From Acidobacteriota bacterium (lineage in GTDB: Bacteria > Acidobacteriota > Vicinamibacteria > Vicinamibacterales > CAVVIG01), in assembly GCA_025463215.1 (NCBI GenBank), contig JAOBWF010000028.1, positions 1-43,883 on the forward strand: a stretch of 43,883 bases of DNA, given 5' to 3'. A model generated the notes under the pieces. It did no database searches and was not told the DNA's origin. It saw nothing but the letters and a program-made list of their open reading frames with translations. Shown piece by piece: positions 26,230-35,404 of the stretch; the first letter of the stretch is position 1, and every line of letters begins with the position of its first letter. The translations under genes were made by a program, and so were the position numbers.

Positions 26230-26804
26230 AGTTTCTTTGGTCGCGTTGCGCGGCGCTTCGACGCCGGCGCTTTGGATCGGGACGTCGGAGGCCGGCTGGC
26301 CTTCGACCGCCGAGTATAACTCGGGGCGGGGATCTGCGGCGCGCTGCCCCACATCCCGCGGCGAAACGCCTGCGCCTCGGACTCGGCGCGCTGGAGCTCG
26401 GCCAGCCGCGATAGCGGCACCCTGGCCGAGATGCGGGCGAGGCCGTCGCGCACCAGCGCGGCGTTGACGCACACGCCATCCTCGGTAATCACATAGGCGA
26501 GGTGGCGTTTATAGACGTCGAGCGCGGCGCCTTCCTGCTCCAGGCGAACCCAGCGGTGCAGCGTCAGCTGCGTCAGCCGCTCGCGCGCTTCGCGGCCGAA
26601 CGGCGCCGACGTGTCGTAGCCGCGCCCGAGCTCGGGCGCGTCGATACCGAGCAGGCGGACGCGGCCGAAGGAGACGACATCGAGGGTGTCGCCGTCCACC
26701 ACCGCCCGGACCAGCACCGGGGCCGACCGTGTGACGCGGGTGGCCGCGGCTGGGGTTTGAATGGCGGCAACGGCCGCCGTGACCACAGCGATCAGAATCT
26801 GCAT
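26226..26804 (-). CDS. Secreted thermonuclease (SNase-like)
   Basis: This 192-residue protein has a signal peptide (MQILIAVVTAAVAAIQT) and one staphylococcal-nuclease domain. The active-site residues are visible as DGDT (37-40), VRLLGIDAPE (Arg50, Asp55, Glu58) and a later DVYKRHLAYV. SNase enzymes cut DNA and RNA with Ca2+. The last 30 residues are a basic Arg/Lys/Ser/Pro-rich tail that is unusual for the family and might bind nucleic acid or cell wall. The stop overlaps the next membrane-protein gene. It lies 73 bases after the response regulator gene and may be in its operon. Confidence 0.9.
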   Translation of the reverse strand: MQILIAVVTAAVAAIQTPAAATRVTRSAPVLVRAVVDGDTLDVVSFGRVRLLGIDAPELGRGYDTSAPFGREARERLTQLTLHRWVRLEQEGAALDVYKRHLAYVITEDGVCVNAALVRDGLARISARVPLSRLAELQRAESEAQAFRRGMWGSAPQIPAPSYTRRSKASRPPTSRSKAPASKRRATRPKKL

Positions 26805-26877
26805 CGCGACTCCATTCGGCGCGGGATTGCGCGGGATCGCGAGATGACGATGCAAGCGCCCGTCCAGCTGAGGTCGC

Positions 26878-27567
26878 TCAGCCGACGAACTTGTAGCCGA
26901 GGCCGTGCACGGTGAGGATGTATTCGGGAGCCTTCGGGTTCGCTTCGATCTTCTGGCGCAAGCCCGCGACGTGGACATCGACGGTGCGCGTCAGCGGCAT
27001 CTCGTCGTAGCCCCAGACGTCGGCGAGCAGGGCGTCGCGCGACAGGGTGGCGCCGCGATGCGCGATGAAGTGGCGCAGCAGCTTGAACTCGCGGGCGGAC
27101 AGATCGACCGGCGCGCCGCCGCGCACCACCTCCATCTTGCGAAAGTCGATCGCGACGTCGCCGAACCGGTAGCGGTCGCCGCCACCCTGGGCCGCCGCGG
27201 GCACGCGGCGCAGCAGCGCCTCGAGCCGCGCCATCAGCTCGATCGTCTCGAACGGCTTGGTCAGGTAATCGTCGGCGCCCAGTTTCAGGCCGACCACCTT
27301 ATCGACGACCTGTCCTCTCGCGGTCAGCATCAGGATCGGCGTCGTCACCCCGCGATGGCGGAGTTCGCGGCAGACGTCGAAGCCGTTGATGCGCGGCAGC
27401 ATCACGTCGAGCACGATGACGTCGTAGCCGCCGGTCGACGCGCTCGCGAGCCCCGTTTCACCGTCGCTGGCGGTCTCGACCGTGTAGCCCTCGCTGGCGA
27501 GCCGATCGGTCAGCGTGAGGCGGAGCCCCGGTTCATCTTCGACGAGCAGCACCCGCGGGTTGATCAC
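26878..27567 (-). CDS. OmpR-family response regulator
   Basis: This 229-residue regulator has a receiver domain with acidic pocket Glu10/Asp11, phosphoacceptor Asp54 (IVLDVMLP), T/K switch residues (LTAR, LTKPFE) and a C-terminal winged-helix domain ending VHGLGYKFVG. It starts at GTG 27567, one base after the histidine kinase stop, so the pair is translationally linked. Possible targets are the divergent secreted-protein and TonB-type genes, because a TTACA direct repeat lies between the two units. Confidence 0.95.
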   Translation of the reverse strand: MINPRVLLVEDEPGLRLTLTDRLASEGYTVETASDGETGLASASTGGYDVIVLDVMLPRINGFDVCRELRHRGVTTPILMLTARGQVVDKVVGLKLGADDYLTKPFETIELMARLEALLRRVPAAAQGGGDRYRFGDVAIDFRKMEVVRGGAPVDLSAREFKLLRHFIAHRGATLSRDALLADVWGYDEMPLTRTVDVHVAGLRQKIEANPKAPEYILTVHGLGYKFVG

Positions 27568-27568
27568 C

Positions 27569-29386
27569 TCAGACCGTCACGGGGATGTGGACGGTCACCG
27601 TCGTGCCCTCGCCGGCGCGGCTGTCGACGCCGATGGTGCCGCGATGCGCGGCAATCACGTGCCGCACGACGCTGAGGCCGACGCCGGTGCCCCGCACCTG
27701 CGCGTCGACCGCGCGCCTGCCGCGATAGAAGGGCTCGAAGATGTGCGGCAGGTCGGCGGCGTCGATGCCGAGGCCCCGATCCGCCACCTGAATCTGGACG
27801 CGGTCTCCGATTGCGCGGGTGGTGACGTCAACCGCCGCGCCGCTCGGGCTGTACTTGACCGCGTTGCCGACGAGATTCTGGACTGCGGATCGCAGCGCCT
27901 CGGCATCCGCGACCACCGCCGGCAGCACGCCAGCCGGCTGCAGCGTCACGGTCACGCCCCGCGCCTGCGCCTCCGCGGTGACGCCCTGCACGGCGGCGGC
28001 GACGACCTTCATGACGTCGACGCCTTCCCGCGGGCGAATCGGCGCACCGGAACTGATCCCGGCGAACTCCATCACGCGCTCCACCATGTCGCCGAGCCGC
28101 CGCCCCTCCGTCTCGATCAGCGATCCGTAGGTCTTGACCTGGGCGCTGTCGGCAACGACGCCGTCGGCGAGATTTTCTCCCGCCGAACAGATGACGGCGA
28201 GCGGCGTGCGCAGCTCGTGCGAGACCGAGGCGACGAATTCCATCTGCTGCCGCGCCAGGCGCCGCTGACGCTGGGCGGCGGCGACCACGAGGAGGAAGGC
28301 GGCGGCGAGCAGCCCGAGGACGCTGGCGCTGATCGCCAGATTGCGCCGGCGCGATCGGGCGACGATCGCCTCGAGCGATCCGCGGCGGTAGCGGGCGCGC
28401 ACGATCCATGCGCCCTGCCCCGCGCCGCCGGTCATCAGGACGCGGACGGCGTCGCCGGCGCTGCTCGACCGCCGGACGATCGTCACCGCGACGCGATCCG
28501 TCGCCGGCTTGCCGCCGGTCGCACCGGGGGTCGCGCGCGTGGTCAGCCGCGACATCTCGTTCATCCGCAGATCGAACATGCCGGTCGAGACGTCGGCGTG
28601 ATCGTCGACCGCCGCCGCGCTCGCCGACGCATAGACGACTAACGAAGGATTGTCGCGCTCGACGATCGACACCAGGAATTCGGAGGCATCGCCGGTCCCG
28701 AAATATTTCGCGATCAGCGGTTCGAGCAGCTGCCGGCGGAGTGTTCCGCCGTCGAGCCAGACGATGATCGCGCGCGGCGTGGCGCCAAGGTCGGGCACGA
28801 CCGCGATACGCCCCGGGCCCCCGTCGATCCGTCTGACGAACGGCATCGGAATGATCAGCGCCGGCGCCGAGGCATCGACCGCATCGGCCATCAGGATCGG
28901 CAGCACACCGGCGGCGGCCGCCGGCCCGCCGTGCGTCACCCGCGTCCGCCACGCCTGCAGCGGCTGCGGCCACTCGACCGGTTCGAGTGCGCCGGTATCC
29001 GGATTGAACCGCTGCAGCACGCCGCCGCGCGGTCCCTGCGCCTCGAGCAGGAACAGGTCCTTGATGAGCCCGGGCACGATTGCCGACGCCTGCGCCCTGG
29101 CGAGCTGCGCGCCGAGGGCGCCGGCCGGATCAGCGGCGATCGTGTCGGGGTCGCCATGAAACGCGACATAGATCTGGGTCAGCTCGCGATCGAATGCCTG
29201 GGTGAAATCGGCGGCGCGGGTCTGCAGGGTCGCGCGCATCCGTGCGCCTTCGGCCTCGCCCACTTCGCCAAGCCAGCGGTACTGAAACGTCGCCAGCGTG
29301 ATCAGCAGCGTGGTCAGCACGACCCCGGCGATCGGCTGCCACGGGACGCCGCGCCGCCGGTGAACATCCACGCGCACGACGATCAC
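27569..29386 (-). CDS. Sensor histidine kinase
   Basis: This 605-residue kinase has a membrane helix at about 20-36, a large extracytoplasmic region of about 310 residues and a second helix at about 349-371. The HisKA domain has phosphoacceptor His390 (SVSHELRTPL). The ATPase domain has N-box NLVGNAVKYSP (Asn508), G1 DRGLGI (536-541) and G2 GTGVGL (567-572). The sensor region matches no domain I know, so the signal is unknown. No HAMP domain is evident between helix 2 and HisKA. Start is GTG at 29386. It is paired with the OmpR-type regulator and diverges from the interrupted secreted-protein gene. Confidence 0.94.
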   Translation of the reverse strand: MIVVRVDVHRRRGVPWQPIAGVVLTTLLITLATFQYRWLGEVGEAEGARMRATLQTRAADFTQAFDRELTQIYVAFHGDPDTIAADPAGALGAQLARAQASAIVPGLIKDLFLLEAQGPRGGVLQRFNPDTGALEPVEWPQPLQAWRTRVTHGGPAAAAGVLPILMADAVDASAPALIIPMPFVRRIDGGPGRIAVVPDLGATPRAIIVWLDGGTLRRQLLEPLIAKYFGTGDASEFLVSIVERDNPSLVVYASASAAAVDDHADVSTGMFDLRMNEMSRLTTRATPGATGGKPATDRVAVTIVRRSSSAGDAVRVLMTGGAGQGAWIVRARYRRGSLEAIVARSRRRNLAISASVLGLLAAAFLLVVAAAQRQRRLARQQMEFVASVSHELRTPLAVICSAGENLADGVVADSAQVKTYGSLIETEGRRLGDMVERVMEFAGISSGAPIRPREGVDVMKVVAAAVQGVTAEAQARGVTVTLQPAGVLPAVVADAEALRSAVQNLVGNAVKYSPSGAAVDVTTRAIGDRVQIQVADRGLGIDAADLPHIFEPFYRGRRAVDAQVRGTGVGLSVVRHVIAAHRGTIGVDSRAGEGTTVTVHIPVTV

Positions 29387-29418
29387 TGTACGCGAAATGG
29401 TGCGGGCGATCGGCGCAC

Positions 29419-29433
29419 TTTACATTTCTTACA
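29419..29433. promoter_or_regulatory. TTACA direct repeat in divergent promoter region
   Basis: TTTACA (29419-29424) and CTTACA (29428-29433) form a direct repeat with 9-base spacing in an A+T-rich stretch between the histidine kinase and the divergent secreted-protein gene. OmpR/PhoB-type regulators bind tandem half-sites, usually near 11-base spacing, so this is a candidate operator for the adjacent response regulator. The match is short and the spacing is not ideal. Confidence 0.35.
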
Positions 29434-29500
29434 AAACGATTGCCTAGAGATAACAACGTCGCCGGCGCCCGCTCGTCATACTCCTCATCGAGGTGATGAC

Positions 29501-30385
29501 GTGGAACGACTGATTGTGTTTCTGATCTCGCTCGCGATGACCGCCGGCGGCTACGCCGCGCGAGCGGCCGGCGACACCAAGGCCGAACAGCTGCTCGCGC
29601 AGGCGCGCGCGTCGCTCGGCGGCGACAAGAACTTGAACCGCGTGCAGGGCCTGACCGCGACCGGCACCTACTAGCGCATGCTGCCGGATCGCCAGGTGAG
29701 CGGCGAGCTGACGATCGATCTGCAGCTGCCAGACAAGCTGCTGCGGACCGAGTCAATCAACCCGATGGGCGACACGACGGTGATCACCGAGCAGGGGGTC
29801 AATGGGGAGCGACTGCTGCGCCACCAGCGGACGCTGAACGGACCGCCCGGCATGGTGATCCGCATGGGCGCGGCGCCGACCGGCGACGCCGAAGCGCAGG
29901 CGGTGCGCAACGCGCGGGCCGATCTGGCCCGCACCGCGCTCGCGTTCCTGCTGACGGCTCCGGCGGCAGTGCCGCTCGAGTTCACCAGCGGCGGCGAGGC
30001 CGAATCGGACGAGGGCAAGGCCGACGTGATCGACGCGAAAGGCGCGAGCAACTTCGCGGCGCGCATCCTTCTCGATCAGAAGACGCATCGCCCGATGCTG
30101 ATCATGTATCGCGGCGTGGCGCCGCGCGTGATGATCCAGACGCAGCAGGGCCCCGCGCCCGAGGGCGGACGCGGCCGCGGCGAGCCACCGCGCGACCTGC
30201 CGGCGCCGCCGCCGGCGCAGGCGGTCGACATCACCCTCTACCTGGACGACTACAAGGCGGTCGAGGGCGTGATGCTGCCGCATCACATGGCGCGTTCGGT
30301 CGACGGCAAGCCGACCGAGGAGATGACGTTCAAGACCATCAGGATCAACCCGGCCTTCACCCCCGACACATTCGCCGCCAAGTAG
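29501..30385 (+). pseudogene. Secreted protein gene interrupted by an in-frame amber codon
   Basis: The frame starts at GTG 29501 behind a good ribosome-binding site (GAGGTGA) and encodes a signal-peptide-like start (IVFLISLAMTAGGYAARAAG). After 57 codons it meets TAG at 29672-29674, then CGC ATG, and the same frame runs on for 235 codons to 30385. Both halves look like one protein: RVQGLTATGTY joins directly to RMLPDRQVSGELTIDLQLPDKLL, the form expected of a conserved periplasmic or lipoprotein-sorting-like protein. Frame and codon use are kept after the stop, so the change is recent, is an assembly error, or is tolerated by reinitiation at ATG 29678 or by readthrough. The second half alone would lack the signal peptide. 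Confidence 0.7.
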
Positions 30386-30405
30386 CGCAGGCCTACAGGC
30401 CTGTC
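30383..30405. repeat. REP-like palindrome, second copy
   Basis: The stem CAGGCCT/AGGCCTG with loop AC (30388-30403) follows TAGCG and overlaps the TAG stop of the interrupted gene. It matches the copy at the tilS stop except for one loop base and one flanking stem base, and has the same TAGCGCAGGCCT start. Confidence 0.7.
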
Positions 30406-30434
30406 CACGGCGCTGCGGCGGCGCAAGGACTCCT

Positions 30435-33032
30435 ATGAACACGCTCGTCGCTCTTTGGCTGGTGTTGCTCTTCTCCGGCGGTGCGCTCGCGCAGGGGCCG
30501 CACGACGCCGTCTTACGCGTCACCGTCGTCGATCCGAGCGGCGCCGTGATCGTCGGCGCCCGCGTCACGCTGACGCCCGCCGCCGACGCCGTCGGCATCG
30601 AGACCGGCGCGCGCGGTGACGCGACGTTCACCGCCCTCGAACCGGGGCGTGTCACGATTCACGTCGAGTCGCCCGGTTTCGAGCCGTCCGACGTGCGCGA
30701 CGTGCGCCTCCGCGCCGGCGAGAACCGGCGCGAGGTGAAGCTGAAGATCGCGCGGTTCGCCGAGACGGTGCAGGTGGGACGCGACCCGCGCGAGCGCGCC
30801 ACCGACCCGCGCGGCAACGCATTCGCCACCGTCCTCGACCAGGCGCAGATCGACGAACTGCCCGACGACCCCGACGAAATGGAACAGGCGCTGCGGGAGA
30901 TGGGCGGGCCCGGGTCGGTGCTGCGCGTCAATGGCTTCCGCGGCGGCCGGCTGCCGCCGAAGGGGCAGATCCAGCAGATCCGCTTTCGGCGCAACATGTT
31001 CGCCGCCGACGCGCACGAACCGGGCTTCGTGTCGATCGACGTCACGACCAAGCCCGGGATCGACACCTGGCGTGGGTCGACCAATGTCGGCTTTCGCGAC
31101 GCGGCGCTGACCGCGCGCAACGTGTTCGCGCCGGTCAAGGGGGACGAACGGCACGAGCGCTACGGCTTCAGCGTCAGCGGCCCATTGTGGAAACAGCACA
31201 CCTCGCTGGCGTTGTCGGTCGATGGCGTCGACGCGTTCGACACCAAGACGATCGTCGCGGCGCTGCCCTCCGGCTACTTCGCCGACTCGATCCGCAAGCC
31301 GAACGACGCGCTCAACGTCACGGCGAGGTTCGAGCACATGCTAACGCCGTCGCAGATGTTCCGCGCCGAGCTTCAGCGCAATCGCACCACGAACGAGAAC
31401 CTCGGCGTCGGCGACTTCGACCTGATCGAGCGCGGCTACCGCCAGGTGCGGACGGAGCAGGTGCTGCGCGCCTTCAACGCCGGCGCGATCGGCAAGACGA
31501 TGTACAACGAGCTGCGGCTGCAATGGCGCGCCGAGGAGGTGGCGTTCACGCCGACCAGTACCGCACCGGCGGTCCTCGTCCTGAACGCCTTCGACGCCGG
31601 GGGGGCGCAGCTCGCCGGTTCCCGGCGATCGAACACGGTGTCGATCACCAACGATCTCGACATCGCCGCCGGCCGCCACGCGATCCGTGCCGGCGCCCAG
31701 CTGGACGCCGGCGGCTACCGCACCGGCGAGCGGCGCAACACCGCGGGCACCTTCACGTTTGCCAGCCTCGAGGCCTACGCCGCCGGGCAACCGACGACCT
31801 TCACGCGCAACACCGGGAATCCGGAGGTCGAGATCGCGCAGGCGCAACTCGGGCTCTACGTGCAGGACGACATCCGCGTCCGCAAGGATCTGACCCTGAG
31901 CGCCGGATTGCGGCAGGAGTATCAATCGAACATCGGCGGCTTCCACCTCGCGCCGCGGGCGGGGCTCGCGTGGTCGCCGTTCAGGAGCGGCAGGACCACG
32001 ATTCGCGGCGGCGGCGGCGTGTTCTTCGACTGGTTCGACGCGCAGGCCTACGAACAGGGCGTGCAGCTCGATGGCGCGCACCAACAGATCGAGACGATCC
32101 TGCAGCCTGGCTATCCCGACGCCGCACTCGGCGGCCGCGCCGTCGCACTGCCGGCCGGCCGCGTGCAGTTCGCGCCGAACCTGGCGCAGCCGACGCTCGC
32201 GGAGGCGATCGCCGCGATCGAACAGACCTTGCCTGGCGACATCCGCGTGAACACGATGTTCATGCGGCGCCGCGGCACCCACCAGCTGCGCGGCGTCGAC
32301 ATCAACGCGCCGCTTGCCACCGGTGTGCGCCCCGATCCGGCCGCCGGCACGATCACGCAGATCGAGTCGACGGCGCGCACCGAGCTCGACGCGATCAGCA
32401 TCAACCTGAACTACGCGCGTCCGCAGCGGCGGCTGTTCGTCGCGGCGAACTACACCTTCGGACGCTCGATCGACGAAGCCGACAGCCCGTTCAGCCTGCC
32501 GGCGGACAATTACAACCTCGCCGCCGAGCGCGGACCGTCCCTCGGATTCTCGCGGCACCGCTTCATGAGCATGGCGAACCTACCGCTGGCGCGCCGCTTC
32601 CGGCTCGGCGCGTCGCTGCGAATCCAGTCGGCGGCGCCGTACAACATCACGACCGGGCGCGACGACAACGGCGACACCGTGAGCAACGATCGTCCGGCAG
32701 GCGTCACCAGGAACACGGGGCTCGGGCGCGCGCAGATCGATCTCGGCCTGCGACTGAGCTGGGGCCTGGCGTTCGGCGGCGCGGCGCCGCCGCCGGCGGG
32801 GCCGCAGGTCCGGCTCGTGCGCGGCGATAACACCGATCCGCTCGGCAGCATGGGCGGAGTGGACAGCGCCGGCAAGCGCTACGCGATCGAGCTGTACACG
32901 CAGGCGTACAACGCATTGAACCATTTCAACGCGCTCAACTTCAGCGGCGTCGTCGGCTCTCCCTTTTTCGGCCAGGCCACGTCCGCGGCGCCGCCACGCC
33001 GAGTCGAAGTCGGCGCGCGGCTGGGGTTTTAA
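30435..33032 (+). CDS. TonB-dependent-receptor-like outer-membrane barrel
   Basis: This 865-residue protein has a signal peptide (cleavage after GALAQ, about residue 20), then a carboxypeptidase-regulatory-like beta domain (about 24-105: RVTVVDPSGAVIVGARVTL...) and a plug-like region (about 110-215). A long beta barrel rich in alternating Asn/Arg/Tyr strands ends in RVEVGARLGF with the typical terminal Phe. Such proteins are abundant in Acidobacteriota and are thought to import oligosaccharides or peptides. The substrate is unknown. A ribosome-binding site AAGGA precedes the ATG. It follows the interrupted gene by 49 bases and is probably cotranscribed with it. Confidence 0.88.
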   Translation: MNTLVALWLVLLFSGGALAQGPHDAVLRVTVVDPSGAVIVGARVTLTPAADAVGIETGARGDATFTALEPGRVTIHVESPGFEPSDVRDVRLRAGENRREVKLKIARFAETVQVGRDPRERATDPRGNAFATVLDQAQIDELPDDPDEMEQALREMGGPGSVLRVNGFRGGRLPPKGQIQQIRFRRNMFAADAHEPGFVSIDVTTKPGIDTWRGSTNVGFRDAALTARNVFAPVKGDERHERYGFSVSGPLWKQHTSLALSVDGVDAFDTKTIVAALPSGYFADSIRKPNDALNVTARFEHMLTPSQMFRAELQRNRTTNENLGVGDFDLIERGYRQVRTEQVLRAFNAGAIGKTMYNELRLQWRAEEVAFTPTSTAPAVLVLNAFDAGGAQLAGSRRSNTVSITNDLDIAAGRHAIRAGAQLDAGGYRTGERRNTAGTFTFASLEAYAAGQPTTFTRNTGNPEVEIAQAQLGLYVQDDIRVRKDLTLSAGLRQEYQSNIGGFHLAPRAGLAWSPFRSGRTTIRGGGGVFFDWFDAQAYEQGVQLDGAHQQIETILQPGYPDAALGGRAVALPAGRVQFAPNLAQPTLAEAIAAIEQTLPGDIRVNTMFMRRRGTHQLRGVDINAPLATGVRPDPAAGTITQIESTARTELDAISINLNYARPQRRLFVAANYTFGRSIDEADSPFSLPADNYNLAAERGPSLGFSRHRFMSMANLPLARRFRLGASLRIQSAAPYNITTGRDDNGDTVSNDRPAGVTRNTGLGRAQIDLGLRLSWGLAFGGAAPPPAGPQVRLVRGDNTDPLGSMGGVDSAGKRYAIELYTQAYNALNHFNALNFSGVVGSPFFGQATSAAPPRRVEVGARLGF

Positions 33033-33094
33033 CTGCTGAGCTCGTGCAGCGCGATGCCTGTGGCTTCTCGTAGGCGTGCGAAGTGCGCGGGACG

Positions 33095-33925
33095 CTACCG
33101 TTTGACCAGCTCGACGCGGCGATTCCGGGCGCGCCCGGTCTCGGCGGTGTTGGACGCGATCGGTCTGGTATCGCCGAAGCCGTTTGTCGTCAGTCGTGCC
33201 GCTGCGATGCCGAAGGTGCGCACGAGATACGTTTTGACGGCGGCGGCGCGGTCCTGCGACAGCTTCAGGTTGGCCGCTGCCGCCCCGGCGTTGTCGGTAT
33301 GCCCCTGGATCTCGAGAGTAAGCGCGGCGTCGCTCTTCAGCAGCTCGCCGACCGGGGCGAGTGCTGTTGCCGATTCCGGTTTCAGCGTCGCCTTGCCGGT
33401 GTCGAACAGGATGTTGTGCAGCGCGACCGACCCCTTGTCGTGCAGCGCCTCGGCGAGCTCCATCGCCGTGAACTCGACTTTCTGCTCCATCGCCGCTTCT
33501 TCGATGACGAACAGCTCGTACACCTCACCGCTGTTGCTGACCTTGATCTCGAGATAGATGTTCCTGCCGCCGACCGGCATCTGCGCCACTGTGGTGCCGC
33601 CGCTGGCGTCGACGTCGTCATACAGCTTCTTGCCGCCGCGCTTGATCATCAAGTCGACGTAGTTGCGCGACAGCTGCACCGGCCCGATCTTGCGCGCGCC
33701 GTCCTTGACCCAGTACGAGATCTTCCAGTAGCGGCCCTCGACGTTGCGCGACGGGTCGGTGTCGAGCTCGAACGTGGAGAAATCCTGCGCGTCGTAGTCC
33801 TCGATGTAGTACCCCGGCATCCGGGAGAACATCGGGTGATCCTTCGATCCTTCCGCATCCTTGTCCTGCGCGAGCGCCGGCGCGGCGCAGAGGCAGAGCG
33901 CGAAGGCCATCAACCAGAGTCGCAT
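33095..33925 (-). CDS. OmpA-family envelope protein
   Basis: This 276-residue protein has a signal peptide (MRLWLMAFALCLCAAPALAQ) and an N-terminal domain of about 130 residues that I do not recognise (FSRMPGYYIEDYDAQDF...). The C-terminal OmpA-like peptidoglycan-binding domain has NILFDTGKATLKPES, GHTDNAG, LSQDRA and RNRRVELV. It probably anchors the envelope to peptidoglycan. The ATG overlaps the M28 peptidase stop by one base (TGATG), with AGAGGA as ribosome-binding site, so it is the second gene of that unit. It converges on the TonB-type gene; the 62 bases between show no clear terminator. Confidence 0.93.
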   Translation of the reverse strand: MRLWLMAFALCLCAAPALAQDKDAEGSKDHPMFSRMPGYYIEDYDAQDFSTFELDTDPSRNVEGRYWKISYWVKDGARKIGPVQLSRNYVDLMIKRGGKKLYDDVDASGGTTVAQMPVGGRNIYLEIKVSNSGEVYELFVIEEAAMEQKVEFTAMELAEALHDKGSVALHNILFDTGKATLKPESATALAPVGELLKSDAALTLEIQGHTDNAGAAAANLKLSQDRAAAVKTYLVRTFGIAAARLTTNGFGDTRPIASNTAETGRARNRRVELVKR

Positions 33926-35331
33926 CAATCCATCCTCTTCGTTCTGGGCCGCTGGCGCGCGCCGATCCGGCCCGGCGCATCCGCAATCGCGTAGGCCGTC
34001 GCGGCGACCGCCGCCGCCGCGATCGCCAGGTTGTGCGCGTCGACCCGGTCCATCGTGTCGGCCGCTTTGTGATGAATTTCTTCGTACTTCGTGTCGTCGG
34101 CGTTGAGGTCGAGCGTCGGGATCCCGGCAAGGATGAACGCGGCGCCGTCGGACTGAAACGCGTAGCGCAGGCTGTCGTCGAACGACGCGGCGCCGAGGTC
34201 GCGGAGAACGTCCTGCGTCAGCGGACGCACGGCGCGAATGACCTCCTCGCGCCCGGGTGCCGTCCAGCCGATGATCGGTCCGGTGCCGGCATCGGTATTC
34301 AGGTAGGCGACCACGTGATCGAGTTCGGATGCGTGGCTGCGGATATAGGCGGATGATCCGATCTGTCCCTGCTCCTCGCCGCCCCAGAGCGCGAACCGGA
34401 TCGAGCGGCGCGGCGGCGCCTTCAACGCCGCGATCGCGCGCGCCGCCTCGAGCACCATGGCGGCGCCGGTCGCGTTGTCCTGGGCGCCGGCGCCGAAATC
34501 CCAGGCATCGAGGTGCGCGCCGACGACGACCCATTCGTCGGAGCGATCGCTTCCGGGAAGATCGGCGATGACATTGTCGACCGACGCGGCGGCCGGTGTG
34601 ATGCGGTTGATCAACTCGAGCGACATGCGAACCGCGCCCCGTGCCAGCAGCCGGCGGATCATCCCGGCGTCATCGCGTCCGATCTGGGCGGCGGGAAGCA
34701 CAGCGATCGCCGTGCCGAATCCGAACCCGCGCGCGCTGATTTCATTCGCGGCGTCCGTATCCGGCGAGATCATCGCCAGCACGCCGGCGGCGCGCAGCGC
34801 GACCGCAAAGTCCCGGCGCGTACGGGCCGCGGTTTCCGGATTGCCTGACGGATCACCGTCCGGCAGCAGTGCAATGCGTCCGTGGAGCGCCTGGTTGGCG
34901 GCGACGGCGGACGGCGAGAAACTGTCGACCGCGACGACGTCGGCGTCGAAGCCGCCCTCGGGCGTGGACGGAGTCCAGCCGAGCGCCGCCACGTGCAGGG
35001 CGCGATCGGCCGGCGCGACCAGGCGCGCGCGCGCCGACACCCGCTCCCAGCCGCGGTCGATCGTGAACGGCTCGAGGATGGTGTGCGCAAGGCCGAGCGC
35101 GCGAAACTGCTCCGCCGACCAGTCAGCCGCGCGCTGGTACGACGCCGAGCCGGTCAGCCGAGGGCCGATCGCCGTCAACGCGCTGGCGTATGCGAGCGAT
35201 TGGCCGCCGCGGACGCTGGCCTGCGCCAGCTCACGCGCGCCGTCCGCACCCGCTGCTTCCAGGCACGGCAGGGCAGCGAGCGGCAGCGACACGGCGATCA
35301 GGACCGCGGCGAGGCCAGAGTGGCGGCGCAT
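33925..35331 (-). CDS. Secreted M28-family metallopeptidase
   Basis: This 468-residue protein has a signal peptide (MRRHSGLAAVLIAVSLPLAAL), a PA-type inserted domain (about 130-250) and an M28 dizinc catalytic domain. Zinc ligands and catalytic residues appear as GAHLDAWD (His273, Asp275), QDNATGA (Asp285), WGGEEQG (Glu319/320), NTDAGTG (Asp347) and IHHKAADT (His420 or 421). Enzymes of this family are aminopeptidases or carboxypeptidases such as glutamate carboxypeptidase. The ATG at 35331 gives the signal peptide; an extra 10-codon upstream reading is possible. It is followed directly by the OmpA-like gene. Confidence 0.92.
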   Translation of the reverse strand: MRRHSGLAAVLIAVSLPLAALPCLEAAGADGARELAQASVRGGQSLAYASALTAIGPRLTGSASYQRAADWSAEQFRALGLAHTILEPFTIDRGWERVSARARLVAPADRALHVAALGWTPSTPEGGFDADVVAVDSFSPSAVAANQALHGRIALLPDGDPSGNPETAARTRRDFAVALRAAGVLAMISPDTDAANEISARGFGFGTAIAVLPAAQIGRDDAGMIRRLLARGAVRMSLELINRITPAAASVDNVIADLPGSDRSDEWVVVGAHLDAWDFGAGAQDNATGAAMVLEAARAIAALKAPPRRSIRFALWGGEEQGQIGSSAYIRSHASELDHVVAYLNTDAGTGPIIGWTAPGREEVIRAVRPLTQDVLRDLGAASFDDSLRYAFQSDGAAFILAGIPTLDLNADDTKYEEIHHKAADTMDRVDAHNLAIAAAAVAATAYAIADAPGRIGARQRPRTKRMD

Positions 35332-35404
35332 GCCGTCACCTTGCCGCAGGCGCCGGGGCAAGTCAACCCGGCGACGCCGGTTTCCGTCTAAGACCTGAGA
35401 CCTT

